A stretch of 64,000 bases of DNA from Citrobacter sp. Awk 4 (GCF_028069725.1 NZ_JANEWG010000013.1:1-64000); one strand, 5' to 3'; numbered from the stretch's first letter, positions 53,343 to 63,579 are shown. The notes: generated by a model not told the origin, from the letters alone. Numbers and translations: made by a program.

Positions 53343-54326
53343 TCAACGAATCTTTTTGCGTAATGTGTCGAGATAGACGGCAGCGACCACCACGATACCC
53401 ATCGCTACCATTTGCCAGAACTGTGAAACTCCCATCAGATTCAGGCCGTTTTTCAGCACACTCATAATGAATGCGCCAATAATCGTGCCGCCAATGGTGC
53501 CAATTCCGCCCATCAGGCTGGTACCACCAATGACGACTGCCGCGATGGCTTCCAGCTCATAACCCACACCAACCGTCGGCTGTCCTGAGTTCAGACGCGA
53601 TGCCAGGATGACCCCCGCGATCCCTGTCAGCAAACCACAGAAGGCGTAGACGAAAATTTTGACACGCTGAACTTTGATCCCGGAAAGGTGAGCCGCCACT
53701 TCATTGCTGCCGACGGCGTAAACATAGCGGCCAATAACGGTTTTCTTCAGAATGTAGCTGGCCACCAGCGCCACGATGACGAGGTAAAACACCGGATAGG
53801 GAAGTACATCGAATAAGCGTCCCTGCGCCAGCATTTTGAATGAGGGGTAGTCAGCAAAGTAAATCGCGCGACCATCGGTCATGACCATATTGATCCCCCT
53901 GATGGACATCATCAGACCCAACGTCGCAATAAAGGGAGGGATGGTTGCTTTCGTCACCAGCAACGCATTGGCGTAACCGCACAGCCCTCCCGCCAGTACT
54001 CCCGCCAGAATGCAGACAGGCAGCGGCATACCAAAACTGGCGCAAATCCCGACGGCGACGCCGGAAAAAGCCACCACCGATCCCAGCGAAAGATCGATCC
54101 CGGCAGTAATAATCACAAAAGTAACGCCAATGGCCATAATCCCGATCACCGACGTTTGCAGAGCAATCGTCATAATGTTTTCGGTATTAAAGAAAAAAGG
54201 TGAACTGAAACTGAAAAACACCACTAAAATAATCAGGCTAAAAAGTGGCGCAAGGCGCATCAAAAGTTCTTTATTAATTTTTATCTTCTTATTATTGCTG
54301 TCTGAAGAGGTTACAGAGATGGTCAT
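53343..54326 (-). CDS. Sugar ABC transporter, permease
   Basis: A 327-residue RbsC/AraH-family permease with about nine or ten membrane segments. AITAGIDLSLGSVVAFSG-like VIITAGIDLSLGSVVAFSG and AAVVIGGTSLMGGIGTIGGT are the two conserved cytoplasmic-loop signatures of the family. Only one permease gene is present, so it probably forms a homodimer. It follows the ATPase gene by three bases. Confidence 0.93.
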   Translation of the reverse strand: MTISVTSSDSNNKKIKINKELLMRLAPLFSLIILVVFFSFSSPFFFNTENIMTIALQTSVIGIMAIGVTFVIITAGIDLSLGSVVAFSGVAVGICASFGMPLPVCILAGVLAGGLCGYANALLVTKATIPPFIATLGLMMSIRGINMVMTDGRAIYFADYPSFKMLAQGRLFDVLPYPVFYLVIVALVASYILKKTVIGRYVYAVGSNEVAAHLSGIKVQRVKIFVYAFCGLLTGIAGVILASRLNSGQPTVGVGYELEAIAAVVIGGTSLMGGIGTIGGTIIGAFIMSVLKNGLNLMGVSQFWQMVAMGIVVVAAVYLDTLRKKIR

Positions 54327-54329
54327 AAT

Positions 54330-55829
54330 TTAATCCTCTAACGTCGCATATTGCATGATTTTTTCTTGTGTGGCGTCATCAGAAGTTAACTCCCCGGTAA
54401 TACGTCCATTACGCATCACTAAAATGCGATCGCACATACCCAGTACTTCCGGTAATTCAGAGGAAATCATAATAATTGATTTCCCTTTTGCCACAAGGCG
54501 ATTCATTAATTCATAAATTTCCAGTTTGGCACCGACATCAATACCTCGGGTAGGCTCATCAAAAATGAGAATATCGGTATCCTTACACACCCAACGAGCA
54601 ATAATGATTTTCTGCTGATTGCCACCACTTAAATTCAAGGCCGCTTGTTCCAGATGCGGGGTCTTAATTCTTAGCGCACTGACCTGCTCCTGGCTTGTGG
54701 TCTGGCAGCGTTTGCTGTCCACGTTGCCATAGCGATCGGAATATTCAGGGTAATTTCCCAGCATGATATTGCGTTCAACGGACAAACCTAATGCCAGACC
54801 TTCTTTTTTGCGGTCTTCCGTCAAATAGCTAATTCCCTGTTTTATCGCATCCGGGATATCTTTAATTACCGTCACTTTACCGTTGAGTTTGAGAGTGCCG
54901 GCATCAATTGGGTCTGCGCCAAAAATGGCTCTGGCCAGTTCCGTACGCCCGGCGCCCATCAGACCGGCAAATCCTAAAATCTCGCCACGATAAAGCGTAA
55001 AATCGATATTATTCAGGACGCCTTTTCGCGTCAGACCGCTAACTTCCAGCACGGGCGTCTGGTGAACCTGCGCTTCACGACGCGGATAGATGTTCCCCAG
55101 ATCGCGTCCAACCATCATCGCAATCAGGTCACTGATATTGACCGCATCATAGTCGACGGTATCAATGTATTGCCCATCACGCATCACGGTGGCGCGATCG
55201 GCAATCAGCGCCAGCTCCTCCAGTCGATGCGAAATGTAGACAATTCCCGTCCCCTGCGATTTAAGCAAGCGCGTCACCTGAAATAAACTTTCTATTTCTG
55301 TTTCCGTCAGTGCCGCCGTTGGTTCATCCATAATCAGGATTTTGGCATTTACCGAAATTGCTTTCGCAATTTCGACCATTTGCTGTTGTGCAACAGTAAG
55401 GTCGGCAACCAGAGTATCCGGTGAAATATTCAGGTTCAACTTTTGCAAAATTTCCGTCGCAGCCTGTCGCTGTTGTTTTTCATCCAGCCGCCAGCGATTA
55501 TTTTTGCAAAACTCCCTGCCAATAAATATATTTTCTTCAACTGTCAGTTCGGGGAAGAGATTAAATTCCTGGTGAATAATTGTAATACCAACCTGCTGCG
55601 CACTTAGCGGGCTTGAAAATGAAACGGGCTGATCTTCAAAAACAATATTACCTTCATCAGGTTGGTAAACACCTGATAAGATTTTCATCAGCGTCGATTT
55701 TCCCGCACCATTCTCACCTAATAGCGCATGAACTTCGCCTCTGCGTAAACTAAAATCCACATTACTCAACGCCAATACGCCGGGGAATCGTTTAGTAATA
55801 TGACTCATTTGTAAAAATGTTTCGGACAT
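54330..55829 (-). CDS. Sugar ABC transporter, ATP-binding protein
   Basis: A 499-residue twin-domain ATPase of the RbsA/XylG type. Domain 1 has Walker A GENGAGKST and Walker B ILIMDEPTAALTE. Domain 2 has the degenerate Walker A region GLMGAGRTE, the signature LSGGNQQKIIIARW and Walker B ILIFDEPTRGID. I chose the ATG at 55829 with GAGGA eight bases upstream; a TTG five codons earlier overlaps that ribosome site. It is first in the - strand unit, facing fucI across a 451-base control region. Confidence 0.93.
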   Translation of the reverse strand: MSETFLQMSHITKRFPGVLALSNVDFSLRRGEVHALLGENGAGKSTLMKILSGVYQPDEGNIVFEDQPVSFSSPLSAQQVGITIIHQEFNLFPELTVEENIFIGREFCKNNRWRLDEKQQRQAATEILQKLNLNISPDTLVADLTVAQQQMVEIAKAISVNAKILIMDEPTAALTETEIESLFQVTRLLKSQGTGIVYISHRLEELALIADRATVMRDGQYIDTVDYDAVNISDLIAMMVGRDLGNIYPRREAQVHQTPVLEVSGLTRKGVLNNIDFTLYRGEILGFAGLMGAGRTELARAIFGADPIDAGTLKLNGKVTVIKDIPDAIKQGISYLTEDRKKEGLALGLSVERNIMLGNYPEYSDRYGNVDSKRCQTTSQEQVSALRIKTPHLEQAALNLSGGNQQKIIIARWVCKDTDILIFDEPTRGIDVGAKLEIYELMNRLVAKGKSIIMISSELPEVLGMCDRILVMRNGRITGELTSDDATQEKIMQYATLED

Positions 55830-55940
55830 TGCTGCTTTCCTCAATCATCAGAAATGGCAGTCAGTGAATCAGGCGCAGAACATGCCAGAGAACCCTCGTC
55901 ACCGTTAATGCGAATACGTCCAGTTAAAACACCTTGTTTT

Positions 55941-55956
55941 GCTAACTCGAGTTAGC
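55941..55956. promoter_or_regulatory. Palindromic operator 1 (LacI-type)
   Basis: GCTAACTCGAGTTAGC, a perfect 16-bp palindrome with a central CG as is typical for LacI/GalR operators. It is 112 bases upstream of the ABC ATPase gene start, near the promoter expected for that operon. The identical sequence occurs at 56180. Confidence 0.85.
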
Positions 55957-55991
55957 GATTGCCTTTTAAAGCTATTTTAGCCGCCAAAAAT

Positions 55992-56008
55992 AACCAAATT
56001 ATTTGGTT
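55992..56008. promoter_or_regulatory. Second palindrome, AACCAAA-N3-TTTGGTT
   Basis: Seven bases on each side are perfectly inverted around TTA. It lies between the two LacI-type operators. It could be a FucR (DeoR family) site or chance in AT-rich DNA; I know no FucR consensus to compare. Confidence 0.4.
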
Positions 56009-56119
56009 TGAAATTGTGACGCCGAACAAGCAATTTATTATAAGGCAGTGATTATAAAGGATTTAACCCCATGTAATCACTATTATTTGTTTGACGGAGA
56101 TCGAATTTTAACCACTTCT

Positions 56120-56135
56120 CGTGAAGCCACTCACA
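56120..56135. promoter_or_regulatory. Probable CRP site upstream of fucI
   Basis: CGTGAAGCCACTCACA fits GTGA-N6-TCAC, the core of the CRP consensus. It is about 145 bases before the fucI start and 45 before operator 2, a sensible activator position. Fucose genes are CRP-dependent in E. coli. Confidence 0.6.
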
Positions 56136-56179
56136 TATCCACAATAAAAAAGTTGTGTAAAAAACGCCACAATACCTAA

Positions 56180-56195
56180 GCTAACTCGAGTTAGC
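56180..56195. promoter_or_regulatory. Palindromic operator 2 (LacI-type)
   Basis: An exact copy of GCTAACTCGAGTTAGC, 239 bases centre to centre from operator 1 and 85 bases before the fucI start. A promoter just upstream (TTGTGT ... AATACC) would be blocked by a bound regulator. The pair suggests that one regulator controls both divergent operons, perhaps by looping. Confidence 0.85.
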
Positions 56196-56280
56196 AAAAA
56201 TGAGAAATTCAGCCGACTGCTGAGGTGGGGTCCAAACGTCACCAGAGCAGAGCGCCATAAAGTGAGATGAGGAACCACGA

Positions 56281-58056
56281 ATGAAGAAAATCAGCCTACC
56301 GAAAATTGGTATTCGCCCGGTCATTGATGGACGCCGTATGGGCGTTCGTGAATCGCTGGAAACGCAGACCATGAATATGGCGAAGGCCACCGCGGCCCTT
56401 CTTACCGAGAAGCTCCGCCACGCCTGCGGCACCCCCGTTGAGTGCGTGATTTCGGATACCTGTATTGCAGGTATGGCAGAATCTGCAGCCTGTGAAGAGA
56501 AATTCAGCAGTCAAAATGTTGGCTTAACCATTACCGTCACCCCGTGTTGGTGCTACGGCAGTGAAACAATCGACATGGATCCCACACGACCCAAAGCCAT
56601 TTGGGGATTCAATGGTACGGAACGCCCGGGTGCCGTGTATCTCGCCGCCGCGCTGGCCGCCCACAGTCAAAAAGGACTCCCTGCGTTTTCCATTTACGGT
56701 CAGGACGTACAGGATGCCAATGACACCTCGATTCCGGCCGACGTTGAAGAAAAACTGCTGCGCTTCTCCAGAGCGGGTTTAGCGGTCGCCAGTATGAAAG
56801 GCAAAAGCTATCTCTCGCTGGGCGGGGTTTCAATGGGCATTGCGGGTTCCATCGTCGATCACAATTTCTTCGAATCCTGGCTGGGTATGAAAGTACAGTC
56901 CGTCGATATGACTGAATTGCGCCGCCGCATCGATCATAAAATTTATGACGAAACCGAGCTGGAAATGGCGCTGGCCTGGGCCGATCAGCACTTCCGCTAC
57001 GGCGAAGATAAAAATGCCCAGCAGTATCAGCGCAATGCTGAACAAAACCGGGAGATCCTGCGCGAAAGCCTGCTGATGGCGATGTGTATTCGCGACATGA
57101 TGCAGGGTAACAGCAAACTTGCGGAAATCGGTCGCGTAGAAGAATCATTGGGCTACAACGCCATTGCAGCGGGCTTCCAGGGACAGCGTCACTGGACCGA
57201 TCAATACCCCAATGGCGATACTGCCGAAGCGCTGCTGAACAGCTCCTTTGACTGGAACGGTGTGCGCGAACCGTTTGTCGTGGCGACCGAAAACGACAGT
57301 CTGAACGGTGTGGCGATGCTGTTTGGGCATCAACTCACCGGCACGGCACAAGTGTTCGCCGATGTGCGCACCTACTGGTCACCGGAAGCCGTACAACGCG
57401 TGACGGGACAACCGCTGACCGGGCTGGCGGAACACGGCATCATCCACCTGATAAACTCAGGTTCTGCCGCCCTCGACGGCACGTGCAAACAGCGTGATAA
57501 CGAAGGTAGACCGACCATGAAACCTCACTGGGATATCAGCCCCAAAGAGGCGGATGATTGTCTGGCCGCAACCGAGTGGTGCCCGGCGATCCACGAATAT
57601 TTCCGTGGCGGCGGCTACTCTTCGCGTTTCCTGACCGAAGGTGGCGTGCCGTTCACCATGACGCGTGTAAACATCATCAAGGGTCTGGGTCCGGTACTGC
57701 AAATTGCCGAAGGCTGGAGCGTCGAGTTACCGAAAGAGGTTCATGACACCCTCGACAAACGTACCGACTCCAGTTGGCCAACGACCTGGTTCGCCCCACG
57801 TCTGACGGGACAAGGCCCCTTCACCGACGTCTATTCCGTGATGGCAAACTGGGGAGCAAACCACGGCGTGCTGACCATTGGTCACGTCGGGGCTGATTTT
57901 ATTACTCTCGCCGCGATGCTGCGTATTCCGGTCTGCATGCACAACGTGGAAGCGGCGAAGATCTATCGCCCTTCTTCCTGGTCCGCGCACGGTATGGACA
58001 TCGAAGGCCAGGATTACCGCGCCTGCCAGAACTACGGTCCGCTGTACAAGCGTTGA
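56281..58056 (+). CDS. fucI: L-fucose isomerase FucI
   Basis: FucI interconverts L-fucose and L-fuculose with manganese, and also D-arabinose and D-ribulose. The 591 residues match E. coli in length and sequence. Features include the start [27 protein letters not shown], substrate loop [18 protein letters not shown], metal residues in [20 protein letters not shown], and the C-terminal [18 protein letters not shown]. In this locus it is the first gene of fucI-K-U-R; fucP is missing upstream. Confidence 0.97.
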   Translation: MKKISLPKIGIRPVIDGRRMGVRESLETQTMNMAKATAALLTEKLRHACGTPVECVISDTCIAGMAESAACEEKFSSQNVGLTITVTPCWCYGSETIDMDPTRPKAIWGFNGTERPGAVYLAAALAAHSQKGLPAFSIYGQDVQDANDTSIPADVEEKLLRFSRAGLAVASMKGKSYLSLGGVSMGIAGSIVDHNFFESWLGMKVQSVDMTELRRRIDHKIYDETELEMALAWADQHFRYGEDKNAQQYQRNAEQNREILRESLLMAMCIRDMMQGNSKLAEIGRVEESLGYNAIAAGFQGQRHWTDQYPNGDTAEALLNSSFDWNGVREPFVVATENDSLNGVAMLFGHQLTGTAQVFADVRTYWSPEAVQRVTGQPLTGLAEHGIIHLINSGSAALDGTCKQRDNEGRPTMKPHWDISPKEADDCLAATEWCPAIHEYFRGGGYSSRFLTEGGVPFTMTRVNIIKGLGPVLQIAEGWSVELPKEVHDTLDKRTDSSWPTTWFAPRLTGQGPFTDVYSVMANWGANHGVLTIGHVGADFITLAAMLRIPVCMHNVEAAKIYRPSSWSAHGMDIEGQDYRACQNYGPLYKR

Positions 58057-58080
58057 TGTATCCCGCTCTCTAATTTCTTT

Positions 58081-58163
58081 GCCCGGTGGCGCAAGCTTGC
58101 CGGGCCTACAACAACGCATTTCTTCGTGATTTTGTAGGCCGGATAAGCGCAATGCCATCCGGC
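58081..58163. repeat. BIME between fucI and fucK
   Basis: Two REP cores (GCCCGGTGGCGCAAGCTTGCC and GTAGGCCGGATAAGCGC) lie between fucI and fucK and reach to 18 bases before the fucK start codon. They may allow higher expression of fucI than of the following genes. Confidence 0.85.
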
Positions 58164-58181
58164 AAAGTTCCAGGAGTTTTT

Positions 58182-59600
58182 ATGAAGCAAGAGGTTATTC
58201 TGGTTCTCGACTGCGGCGCAACCAACGTAAGGGCCATCGCCGTCGACCGCCAGGGAAACATTGTCGCCCGGGCCGCAACCCCCAATGCCAGCGAACTCGC
58301 CACGGAAAATACCGCCTGGCATCAGTGGTCGCTGGAGGCCATTTTGCAACGCTTTGCCGATTGCTGCCAAACGCTCTCGGTACAACTCTCGACATGCCAG
58401 ATACGCGGCATTACGGTCACCACGTTTGGTGTCGATGGCGCGCTGGTTGATGAACACGGCACGCTGCTTTATCCGATCATCAGTTGGAAATGCCCGCGCA
58501 CTGCCACAGTGATGAACACTATCCGCCGCATGATGACGCCACAGCGGTTGCAGGAAATTTCCGGGGTCGGCGCATTCAGCTTCAACACATTGTATAAGTT
58601 ACTGTGGCTCAAAGAGAATCATCCTCACCTGCCTGAACAGGCTCATGCCTGGCTATTTATTTCATCCTTAATCAACCATCGTTTGACCGGTGAGTTCACC
58701 ACCGACATCACCATGGCAGGAACCAGCCAGCTACTGGATATTCACCAGCGCGATTTCAGCCCAGAAATCCTGCAGGCTGCCGGTTTGCCACGCCGTCTGT
58801 TTCCGCGCTTAGTTGAAGCGGGAGAGAAAATCGGCACGCTACAGCCCGATATCGCTCGTCGTCTGGGAATACCGGCGGGTATTCCGGTTATCTCCGCCGG
58901 GCACGACACACAATTTGCCTTGTTTGGCGCGGGCGCCCAACAGGATGAACCCGTGCTGTCATCCGGAACATGGGAAATTCTGATGGTACGCAGCTCCCGG
59001 GTGGATACTCCGCTATTAAGTCAGTATCCCGGCTCTACCGCTGAACTGGACAGCCAGCGAGGCCTCACGAATCCGGGAATGCAGTGGCTGGCATCCGGGG
59101 TGCTGGAGTGGGTACGCAAACTACTGTGGAGCCCAGAGACGCCGTGGCAAACGCTGATTGATGAGGCGCGTGCCATCCCCGCAGGCGCCGACGGCGTGAA
59201 AATGCACAGCGATCTGCTGACCAACACGCAGGCGGGATGGCAAGGCGTCACGCTTACCAGCACCCGAGGGCACTTGTATCGTGCCGCGCTCGAATCATTA
59301 ACGGCTCAACTCAGGCAAAACCTGCAAACGCTGGAAAAGATCGGCCAGTTCAAGGCGACAGAATTGCTGCTGGTGGGAGGAGGCAGCCGTAACGCGCTGT
59401 GGAATCAAATTAAAGCCGACACGCTTGGCATTCCGATCAAAGTACTGGATGACGCAGAAACCACCGTTGCTGGCGCGGCAATGTTTGCCTGGTTCGGCGT
59501 AGGTGAATTTGCCAGCCCGGAACAGGCCCGGGCGCAGGTGCGTTATCAGTACCGTTATTTTTATCCGCAAACCGAATCCGAATGCATTGAGGGAGTGTGA
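58182..59600 (+). CDS. fucK: L-fuculokinase FucK
   Basis: FucK phosphorylates L-fuculose at O-1 for FucA; in E. coli it also accepts D-ribulose. It is an FGGY kinase with the N-terminal [15 protein letters not shown] and C-terminal [16 protein letters not shown] chose the start at MKQEVILVL (AGGAG upstream), giving 472 residues like E. coli. It is only distantly related to the other FGGY kinase at 50682, so the locus codes two kinases for similar ketoses. Confidence 0.97.
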   Translation: MKQEVILVLDCGATNVRAIAVDRQGNIVARAATPNASELATENTAWHQWSLEAILQRFADCCQTLSVQLSTCQIRGITVTTFGVDGALVDEHGTLLYPIISWKCPRTATVMNTIRRMMTPQRLQEISGVGAFSFNTLYKLLWLKENHPHLPEQAHAWLFISSLINHRLTGEFTTDITMAGTSQLLDIHQRDFSPEILQAAGLPRRLFPRLVEAGEKIGTLQPDIARRLGIPAGIPVISAGHDTQFALFGAGAQQDEPVLSSGTWEILMVRSSRVDTPLLSQYPGSTAELDSQRGLTNPGMQWLASGVLEWVRKLLWSPETPWQTLIDEARAIPAGADGVKMHSDLLTNTQAGWQGVTLTSTRGHLYRAALESLTAQLRQNLQTLEKIGQFKATELLLVGGGSRNALWNQIKADTLGIPIKVLDDAETTVAGAAMFAWFGVGEFASPEQARAQVRYQYRYFYPQTESECIEGV

Positions 59601-59601
59601 A

Positions 59602-60024
59602 ATGCTGAAAACTATCTCGCCGTTAATTTCCCCTGAACTACTAAAAGTCATGGCGCAAATGGGCCACGGGGATGAAATTATTTTTTCTGACGCCCATTTC
59701 CCGGCTCACAGCCTGGGGCCGCAGGTAATACGTGCCGACGGCCTGATGGTCAGCGATCTGCTCAGGGCAATCATTCCACTGTTTGAACTGGATAGCTACG
59801 CGCCGCCGTTGGTGATGATGGCCGCCGTTGAGGGGGATTCGCTCGACCCGGAAGTAGAGTCCCGCTATCGTGATGCACTCTCATTGCAAGGCGTATGCCC
59901 TGACATTACCCGTATCGACCGCTTTGCATTCTACGAACGGGCGCAAAAAGCCTTTGCGATCGTGATAACCGGTGAACGGGCAAAGTACGGCAATATTCTT
60001 TTAAAGAAAGGCGTTACGCCGTAA
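59602..60024 (+). CDS. fucU: L-fucose mutarotase FucU
   Basis: FucU interconverts the alpha and beta anomers of L-fucose, giving the form used by FucI. It belongs to the RbsD/FucU family; [15 protein letters not shown] holds the catalytic histidine/aspartate, and [16 protein letters not shown] is at the C-terminus. The start one base after the fucK stop gives 140 residues, the E. coli length. RbsD/FucU proteins are often found with ABC sugar importers, as here. Confidence 0.97.
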   Translation: MLKTISPLISPELLKVMAQMGHGDEIIFSDAHFPAHSLGPQVIRADGLMVSDLLRAIIPLFELDSYAPPLVMMAAVEGDSLDPEVESRYRDALSLQGVCPDITRIDRFAFYERAQKAFAIVITGERAKYGNILLKKGVTP

Positions 60025-60066
60025 TCTTATCCCCAGGCAGGTGTACACGAATGAGGGAGTGCAAAC

Positions 60067-60786
60067 ATGAAAATGACACGCCAGCACGCGATCGTAGACC
60101 TGCTTATTCATCACCAGAGTCTGACCACCGGAGAGCTGGCTGTGCGGCTTAACGTCAGCCTGGAGACCATTCGACGCGACCTGAACGCGCTGCAATCGCA
60201 GGGAAAAGTACGACGTCACCACGGATGCGCCACCGTGATTCATCGGGAAAATCCGGACGGCGGCGCCCCCTTTCATCTTCGGCGGAAAAGTCACTATGCG
60301 CACAAAGCGGACATTGCCCGTGAAGCGCTGGCCTGGATAGAGGAAGGGATGGTGGTAGCCCTGGACGCCAGCTCGACGTGCTGGCATCTGGCCCGCCAGC
60401 TACCGGACATCAACCTGCAGGTGTTCACCAACAGCCACCCGATTTGCCTTGAATTAGGTAAGCGCGAACAGATCCAGCTCATCAGTTCTGGCGGCACGCT
60501 ACAACGTAAACACGGCTGCTATGTCAATCCGTCGCTGCTCTCGCAGCTAAAACCACTCGACATTGATCTGTTTATTTTCTCCTGCGAAGGGATCGATAAC
60601 AGTAGCGTGTTGTGGGATTCCAGCACGTTTAATGCAGATTTCAAATCAACGTTGCTCAAGCGTGCATCGCAATCGTTATTGCTGATCGATAAGAGTAAAT
60701 TCAATCGCTCGGGAGAGGCGCGGATTGGACATCTGGATGATGTGACGCATATTGTGTCGGACACACGGCAGGTAGAGGCCGGATAA
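60067..60786 (+). CDS. fucR: DeoR-family regulator FucR
   Basis: FucR activates fuc genes in response to L-fuculose-1-phosphate in E. coli. The helix-turn-helix is at about residues 17-40 (SLTTGELAVRLNVSLETIRRDLNALQ), and the C-terminal DeoR sensor has IARDALAWIEEG-like IAREALAWIEEGMVVALDASSTCWHLARQL and LLIDKSKFNRSG. The 239 residues are slightly shorter than E. coli (243) and the DNA-binding half is the more divergent one. With the LacI-type protein at 49619 there are two local regulators. Confidence 0.94.
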   Translation: MKMTRQHAIVDLLIHHQSLTTGELAVRLNVSLETIRRDLNALQSQGKVRRHHGCATVIHRENPDGGAPFHLRRKSHYAHKADIAREALAWIEEGMVVALDASSTCWHLARQLPDINLQVFTNSHPICLELGKREQIQLISSGGTLQRKHGCYVNPSLLSQLKPLDIDLFIFSCEGIDNSSVLWDSSTFNADFKSTLLKRASQSLLLIDKSKFNRSGEARIGHLDDVTHIVSDTRQVEAG

Positions 60787-60805
60787 CGCACCCGGCCTCC
60801 GGATG

Positions 60806-61906
60806 TTATCGCTCGTCGCGACGACCACCGACGGCAGCCCACAAACGACGCACGTGCACCGTCACTTCTTCACGGTCATGATAAAGCTGACGCGCCTGAA
60901 TCTGTGCATTAATGTCGTGTTCGTCAAGCTGGGCCTGAATATACGCCAGATTCTGCGACACTTCTTCATAGCGCTTTTTCATCGGCAGCTTGAGGTTGAA
61001 GATCGTTTCACGACACCAGCCATTAACCAGCCACTGCGCCATCAGCGCAGCCACTTTTGCTGGCTTCTCCACCATATCGCAGACCATCCACGAGATGTTG
61101 TTGCGATTCGGGCGGTACTTAAATCCGTCTTCACGCAGCCAGGTCACCTGCCCGGTGTCCATCAGGCTTTGCGCCATCGGACCGTTATCAACGGAATAAA
61201 CCCACATATTGCGCTTCACCAGTTGATAGGTCCAACCGCCAGGACAGGCACCTAAATCCACCGCATACATCCCATTTGCCAGACGCTCATCCCACTCATC
61301 TTCCGGAATAAAGACATGCAGCGCTTCTTCCAGCTTCAGCGTTGAACGGCTCGGCGCATCAGCCGGGAACTTCAGACGCGGGATGCCCATGTAAAACGGT
61401 GAGTTATTGTCAGGCCAGGAGTAGCCGGTGTAACAACATCCCGGTGCGATGAAGAAAACATGGACCACCGGACGTTTTGGCGTTTCATATTTTGCCAGTA
61501 CGCCTGCTTCGCGCAGTGCTGCGCGCAGCGGTACGGTGAATTTGCGGCAAAACTTGACCAGCTCTTTGCTTTCGTTGGTGTCAGCCACTTCGACACGCAG
61601 GTCACCGCCTTTCTCCACGACGCCCTGCAACATACCGACAATCGGTGTAATGCGGTCTTCCGGCGGCAAATATTGCAGCAACTCACCGACGACAAACATT
61701 TGACGGGCAAAAATTAGCGAACTGAACGGCAGTTCTTTTACTAACTTTTCAGCATCATCCTGCTGGTAGCACTCAAAAATGACGTAACCCGCATTGTCTT
61801 TTACGCGAGCGAAACCAAACACTTCCCGACGAGTTGCTTTATCCGTGATCTCTGCGGCACACTCTTTTTCAAACCCCGGGCGACACAACAACACAACCTT
61901 ATTCAT
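60806..61906 (-). CDS. rlmM: 23S rRNA (cytidine-2498-2'-O)-methyltransferase RlmM
   Basis: RlmM methylates the 2'-OH of C2498 in 23S rRNA. The N-terminal THUMP-like region (about residues 1-170) is followed by a Rossmann methyltransferase with [20 protein letters not shown] binding SAM. The K-D-K-E-type residues include [18 protein letters not shown] and NLKLPMKKR. It has 366 residues, as in E. coli. Converges on fucR. Confidence 0.97.
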   Translation of the reverse strand: MNKVVLLCRPGFEKECAAEITDKATRREVFGFARVKDNAGYVIFECYQQDDAEKLVKELPFSSLIFARQMFVVGELLQYLPPEDRITPIVGMLQGVVEKGGDLRVEVADTNESKELVKFCRKFTVPLRAALREAGVLAKYETPKRPVVHVFFIAPGCCYTGYSWPDNNSPFYMGIPRLKFPADAPSRSTLKLEEALHVFIPEDEWDERLANGMYAVDLGACPGGWTYQLVKRNMWVYSVDNGPMAQSLMDTGQVTWLREDGFKYRPNRNNISWMVCDMVEKPAKVAALMAQWLVNGWCRETIFNLKLPMKKRYEEVSQNLAYIQAQLDEHDINAQIQARQLYHDREEVTVHVRRLWAAVGGRRDER

Positions 61907-62294
61907 GACTAACGCTCTTACGTTTCAAACGAATGGCGCCAATTAACATCAGCACCCAACCTGCCAGAAAACTTACGCCGCCGACAGGAGTAACAAACGC
62001 CCACAGGCGTAAATGGGACAGCGCCAGGCAGTAGAGGCTGCCGCTAAACAGCACGGTGCCTAATGCCAGAAAAACGCTGCTCCAGTAAAACCAGATACTG
62101 ATGCGTCGCTGCATAGCAACGGCAAGACCAAAAATCGCCAGCGTGTGAAATGCCTGATATTCAAGGCCGGTCTGGATCCACCCCATTTCAACCACGCCAA
62201 GGGTCTTGCTCAGGACATGCGACCCAAAGGCACCCAGAGCAACAAAAATGAAGCCGCTAATGGCGGCGAAAATCAGCATAAAACGGCTGGTCAT
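61899..62294 (-). CDS. ygdD: DUF423 inner-membrane protein YgdD
   Basis: A 131-residue membrane protein of unknown function with four hydrophobic segments, starting [22 protein letters not shown]. Matches E. coli YgdD over its full length. Its end overlaps rlmM by eight bases, and gcvA lies 17 bases upstream, so gcvA-ygdD-rlmM probably form one unit. Confidence 0.95.
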   Translation of the reverse strand: MTSRFMLIFAAISGFIFVALGAFGSHVLSKTLGVVEMGWIQTGLEYQAFHTLAIFGLAVAMQRRISIWFYWSSVFLALGTVLFSGSLYCLALSHLRLWAFVTPVGGVSFLAGWVLMLIGAIRLKRKSVSHE

Positions 62295-62311
62295 GGCAGT
62301 ACCTACATAAA

Positions 62312-63229
62312 TTATTGGTCGTAACGAAAGCGGAATTTTTCTTGTTCAGTGGCCGCTTTTGCCAGTATCCACTGACGAAAAGCAGCTATTTTACCCAGTT
62401 CTGCCTGACTGTCATGACAAACCAGATAAAAAGCATTTTTGCTGACCAGAACATCATTAAACGGACAAACAAGACGTCCGGCTTCAATTTCGGACTGCGC
62501 CATCACGTTATTGGCTAACGCGACCCCCTGTCCATGGATGGCAGCCTGCAGCACCATTGCGCTGTGGCTGAAGATAGGTCCCTGCTGCACATTTATATGA
62601 TTCAACCCCAACTGGCGCGTATAGGTTTGCCAGTCACGCCGCGACGCATCATGCAGTAACGTATGCTGTGCCAGATCCTCCGGCGTCTTCAGCGGTTTGT
62701 CGCCGGTGAGTAGCAGGGGCGAACAGACGGGCAATAAATATTCTGCGTACAATTTTTCAACACGCAACCCCGGCCAGTTTCCACGCCCATAAAAAATCGC
62801 GACGTCCACATCGTCCGCCAGTTTATCTTCCTGACGATCTACGGCCTGGATTCTGACATCGATCCCCGGATAAGCTGAATTAAAGCTTGTGAGTCTGGGC
62901 ACCAGCCATTGAATGGCAAAACTGGGCAATAAACTGACGGTTAAGGCCCCTTTTGCACTACGAGCCTGAAGTTTACGCGTCGCTTCAGTTAATTGCGAAA
63001 AAATCTCTTTGATGTCGAGGAAATAGCTTTGCCCTTCCTCCGTCAGCAAAAGCGATCGGTTGCGACGGCGAAACAGCTTAAGTCCCAAAAAATCCTCAAG
63101 AGACTTGATTTGGTGGCTTACTGCGGCCTGTGTCACAAAAAGCTCTTCTGCCGCGCGCGTGAAGCTTAAATGCCTTGCGGCGGCATCAAAAACACGTAAT
63201 GCATTCAGGGGTGGTAATCGTTTTGACAT
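62312..63229 (-). CDS. gcvA: LysR-type regulator GcvA
   Basis: GcvA activates the glycine cleavage operon gcvTHP and the small RNA gcvB when glycine is plentiful, and represses with GcvR when not. The winged helix-turn-helix is at residues 20-60 (LSFTRAAEELFVTQAAVSHQIKSLED); the effector-binding domain follows. It has 305 residues, as in E. coli. It is divergent from gcvB, and GcvA should bind in the 128-base gap between them. Confidence 0.97.
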   Translation of the reverse strand: MSKRLPPLNALRVFDAAARHLSFTRAAEELFVTQAAVSHQIKSLEDFLGLKLFRRRNRSLLLTEEGQSYFLDIKEIFSQLTEATRKLQARSAKGALTVSLLPSFAIQWLVPRLTSFNSAYPGIDVRIQAVDRQEDKLADDVDVAIFYGRGNWPGLRVEKLYAEYLLPVCSPLLLTGDKPLKTPEDLAQHTLLHDASRRDWQTYTRQLGLNHINVQQGPIFSHSAMVLQAAIHGQGVALANNVMAQSEIEAGRLVCPFNDVLVSKNAFYLVCHDSQAELGKIAAFRQWILAKAATEQEKFRFRYDQ

Positions 63230-63357
63230 GGCTTTTAAACTTTGATGTTAAAAGAATTTAACAATTAGGTAACGTTATGTAACCTATTAGTTTTTTTAAT
63301 CTGAGCCATTATAATTTGTCCGTTGAGGTTCTACCAGCAAATACCTATAGTGGCGTC

Positions 63358-63563
63358 ACTTCCTGAGCCGGAACGAAAAGTTTTATCGGAATGCGTGTTC
63401 TGGTGAACTTTTGGCTTACGGTTGTGATGTTGTGTTGTTGTGTTTGCAATTGGTCTGCGATTCAGACCACGGTAGCAAGGCTACCCTTTTTCACTTCCTG
63501 TACATTTACCCTGTCTGTCCATAGTGATTAATGTAGCACCGCCAAATTGCGGTGCTTTTTTTT
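63358..63563 (+). ncRNA. gcvB: Small regulatory RNA GcvB
   Basis: GcvB is an Hfq-dependent small RNA that represses many amino acid and peptide transporter mRNAs, including dppA and oppA. The first bases, ACTTCCTGAGCCGGAACG, and the G/U-rich R1 seed (GTTGTGATGTTGTGTTGTTG) are as in E. coli. The -10-like TACCTATA lies eight bases before the start. It lies between gcvA and ygdI, its usual place. The length is about 205 bases. Confidence 0.98.
63535..63563 (+). terminator. gcvB intrinsic terminator
   Basis: Stem GCACCGC / GCGGTGC with a six-base loop, followed by eight T residues, forms the 3' end of GcvB and its Hfq-binding tail. Confidence 0.95.
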
Positions 63564-63579
63564 GCCCATGACTGACCGG

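Larger units (their letters stand above)
55830..56280. promoter_or_regulatory. Divergent promoter region between the ABC operon and fucIKUR
   Basis: An AT-rich 451-base gap with no coding sequence. It contains two copies of a 16-bp palindrome, a further 17-bp palindrome and a CRP-like site (listed separately). fucP, which begins the operon in E. coli, is not here. The fucI start has a GATGAGGAACC leader with GAGGA as ribosome site. Confidence 0.75.

Noticed and set aside
55830-60786. A fucP or other major-facilitator sugar symporter hidden in the fuc region
   Set aside because: All long frames are assigned; the only sugar transport genes are the three ABC components.
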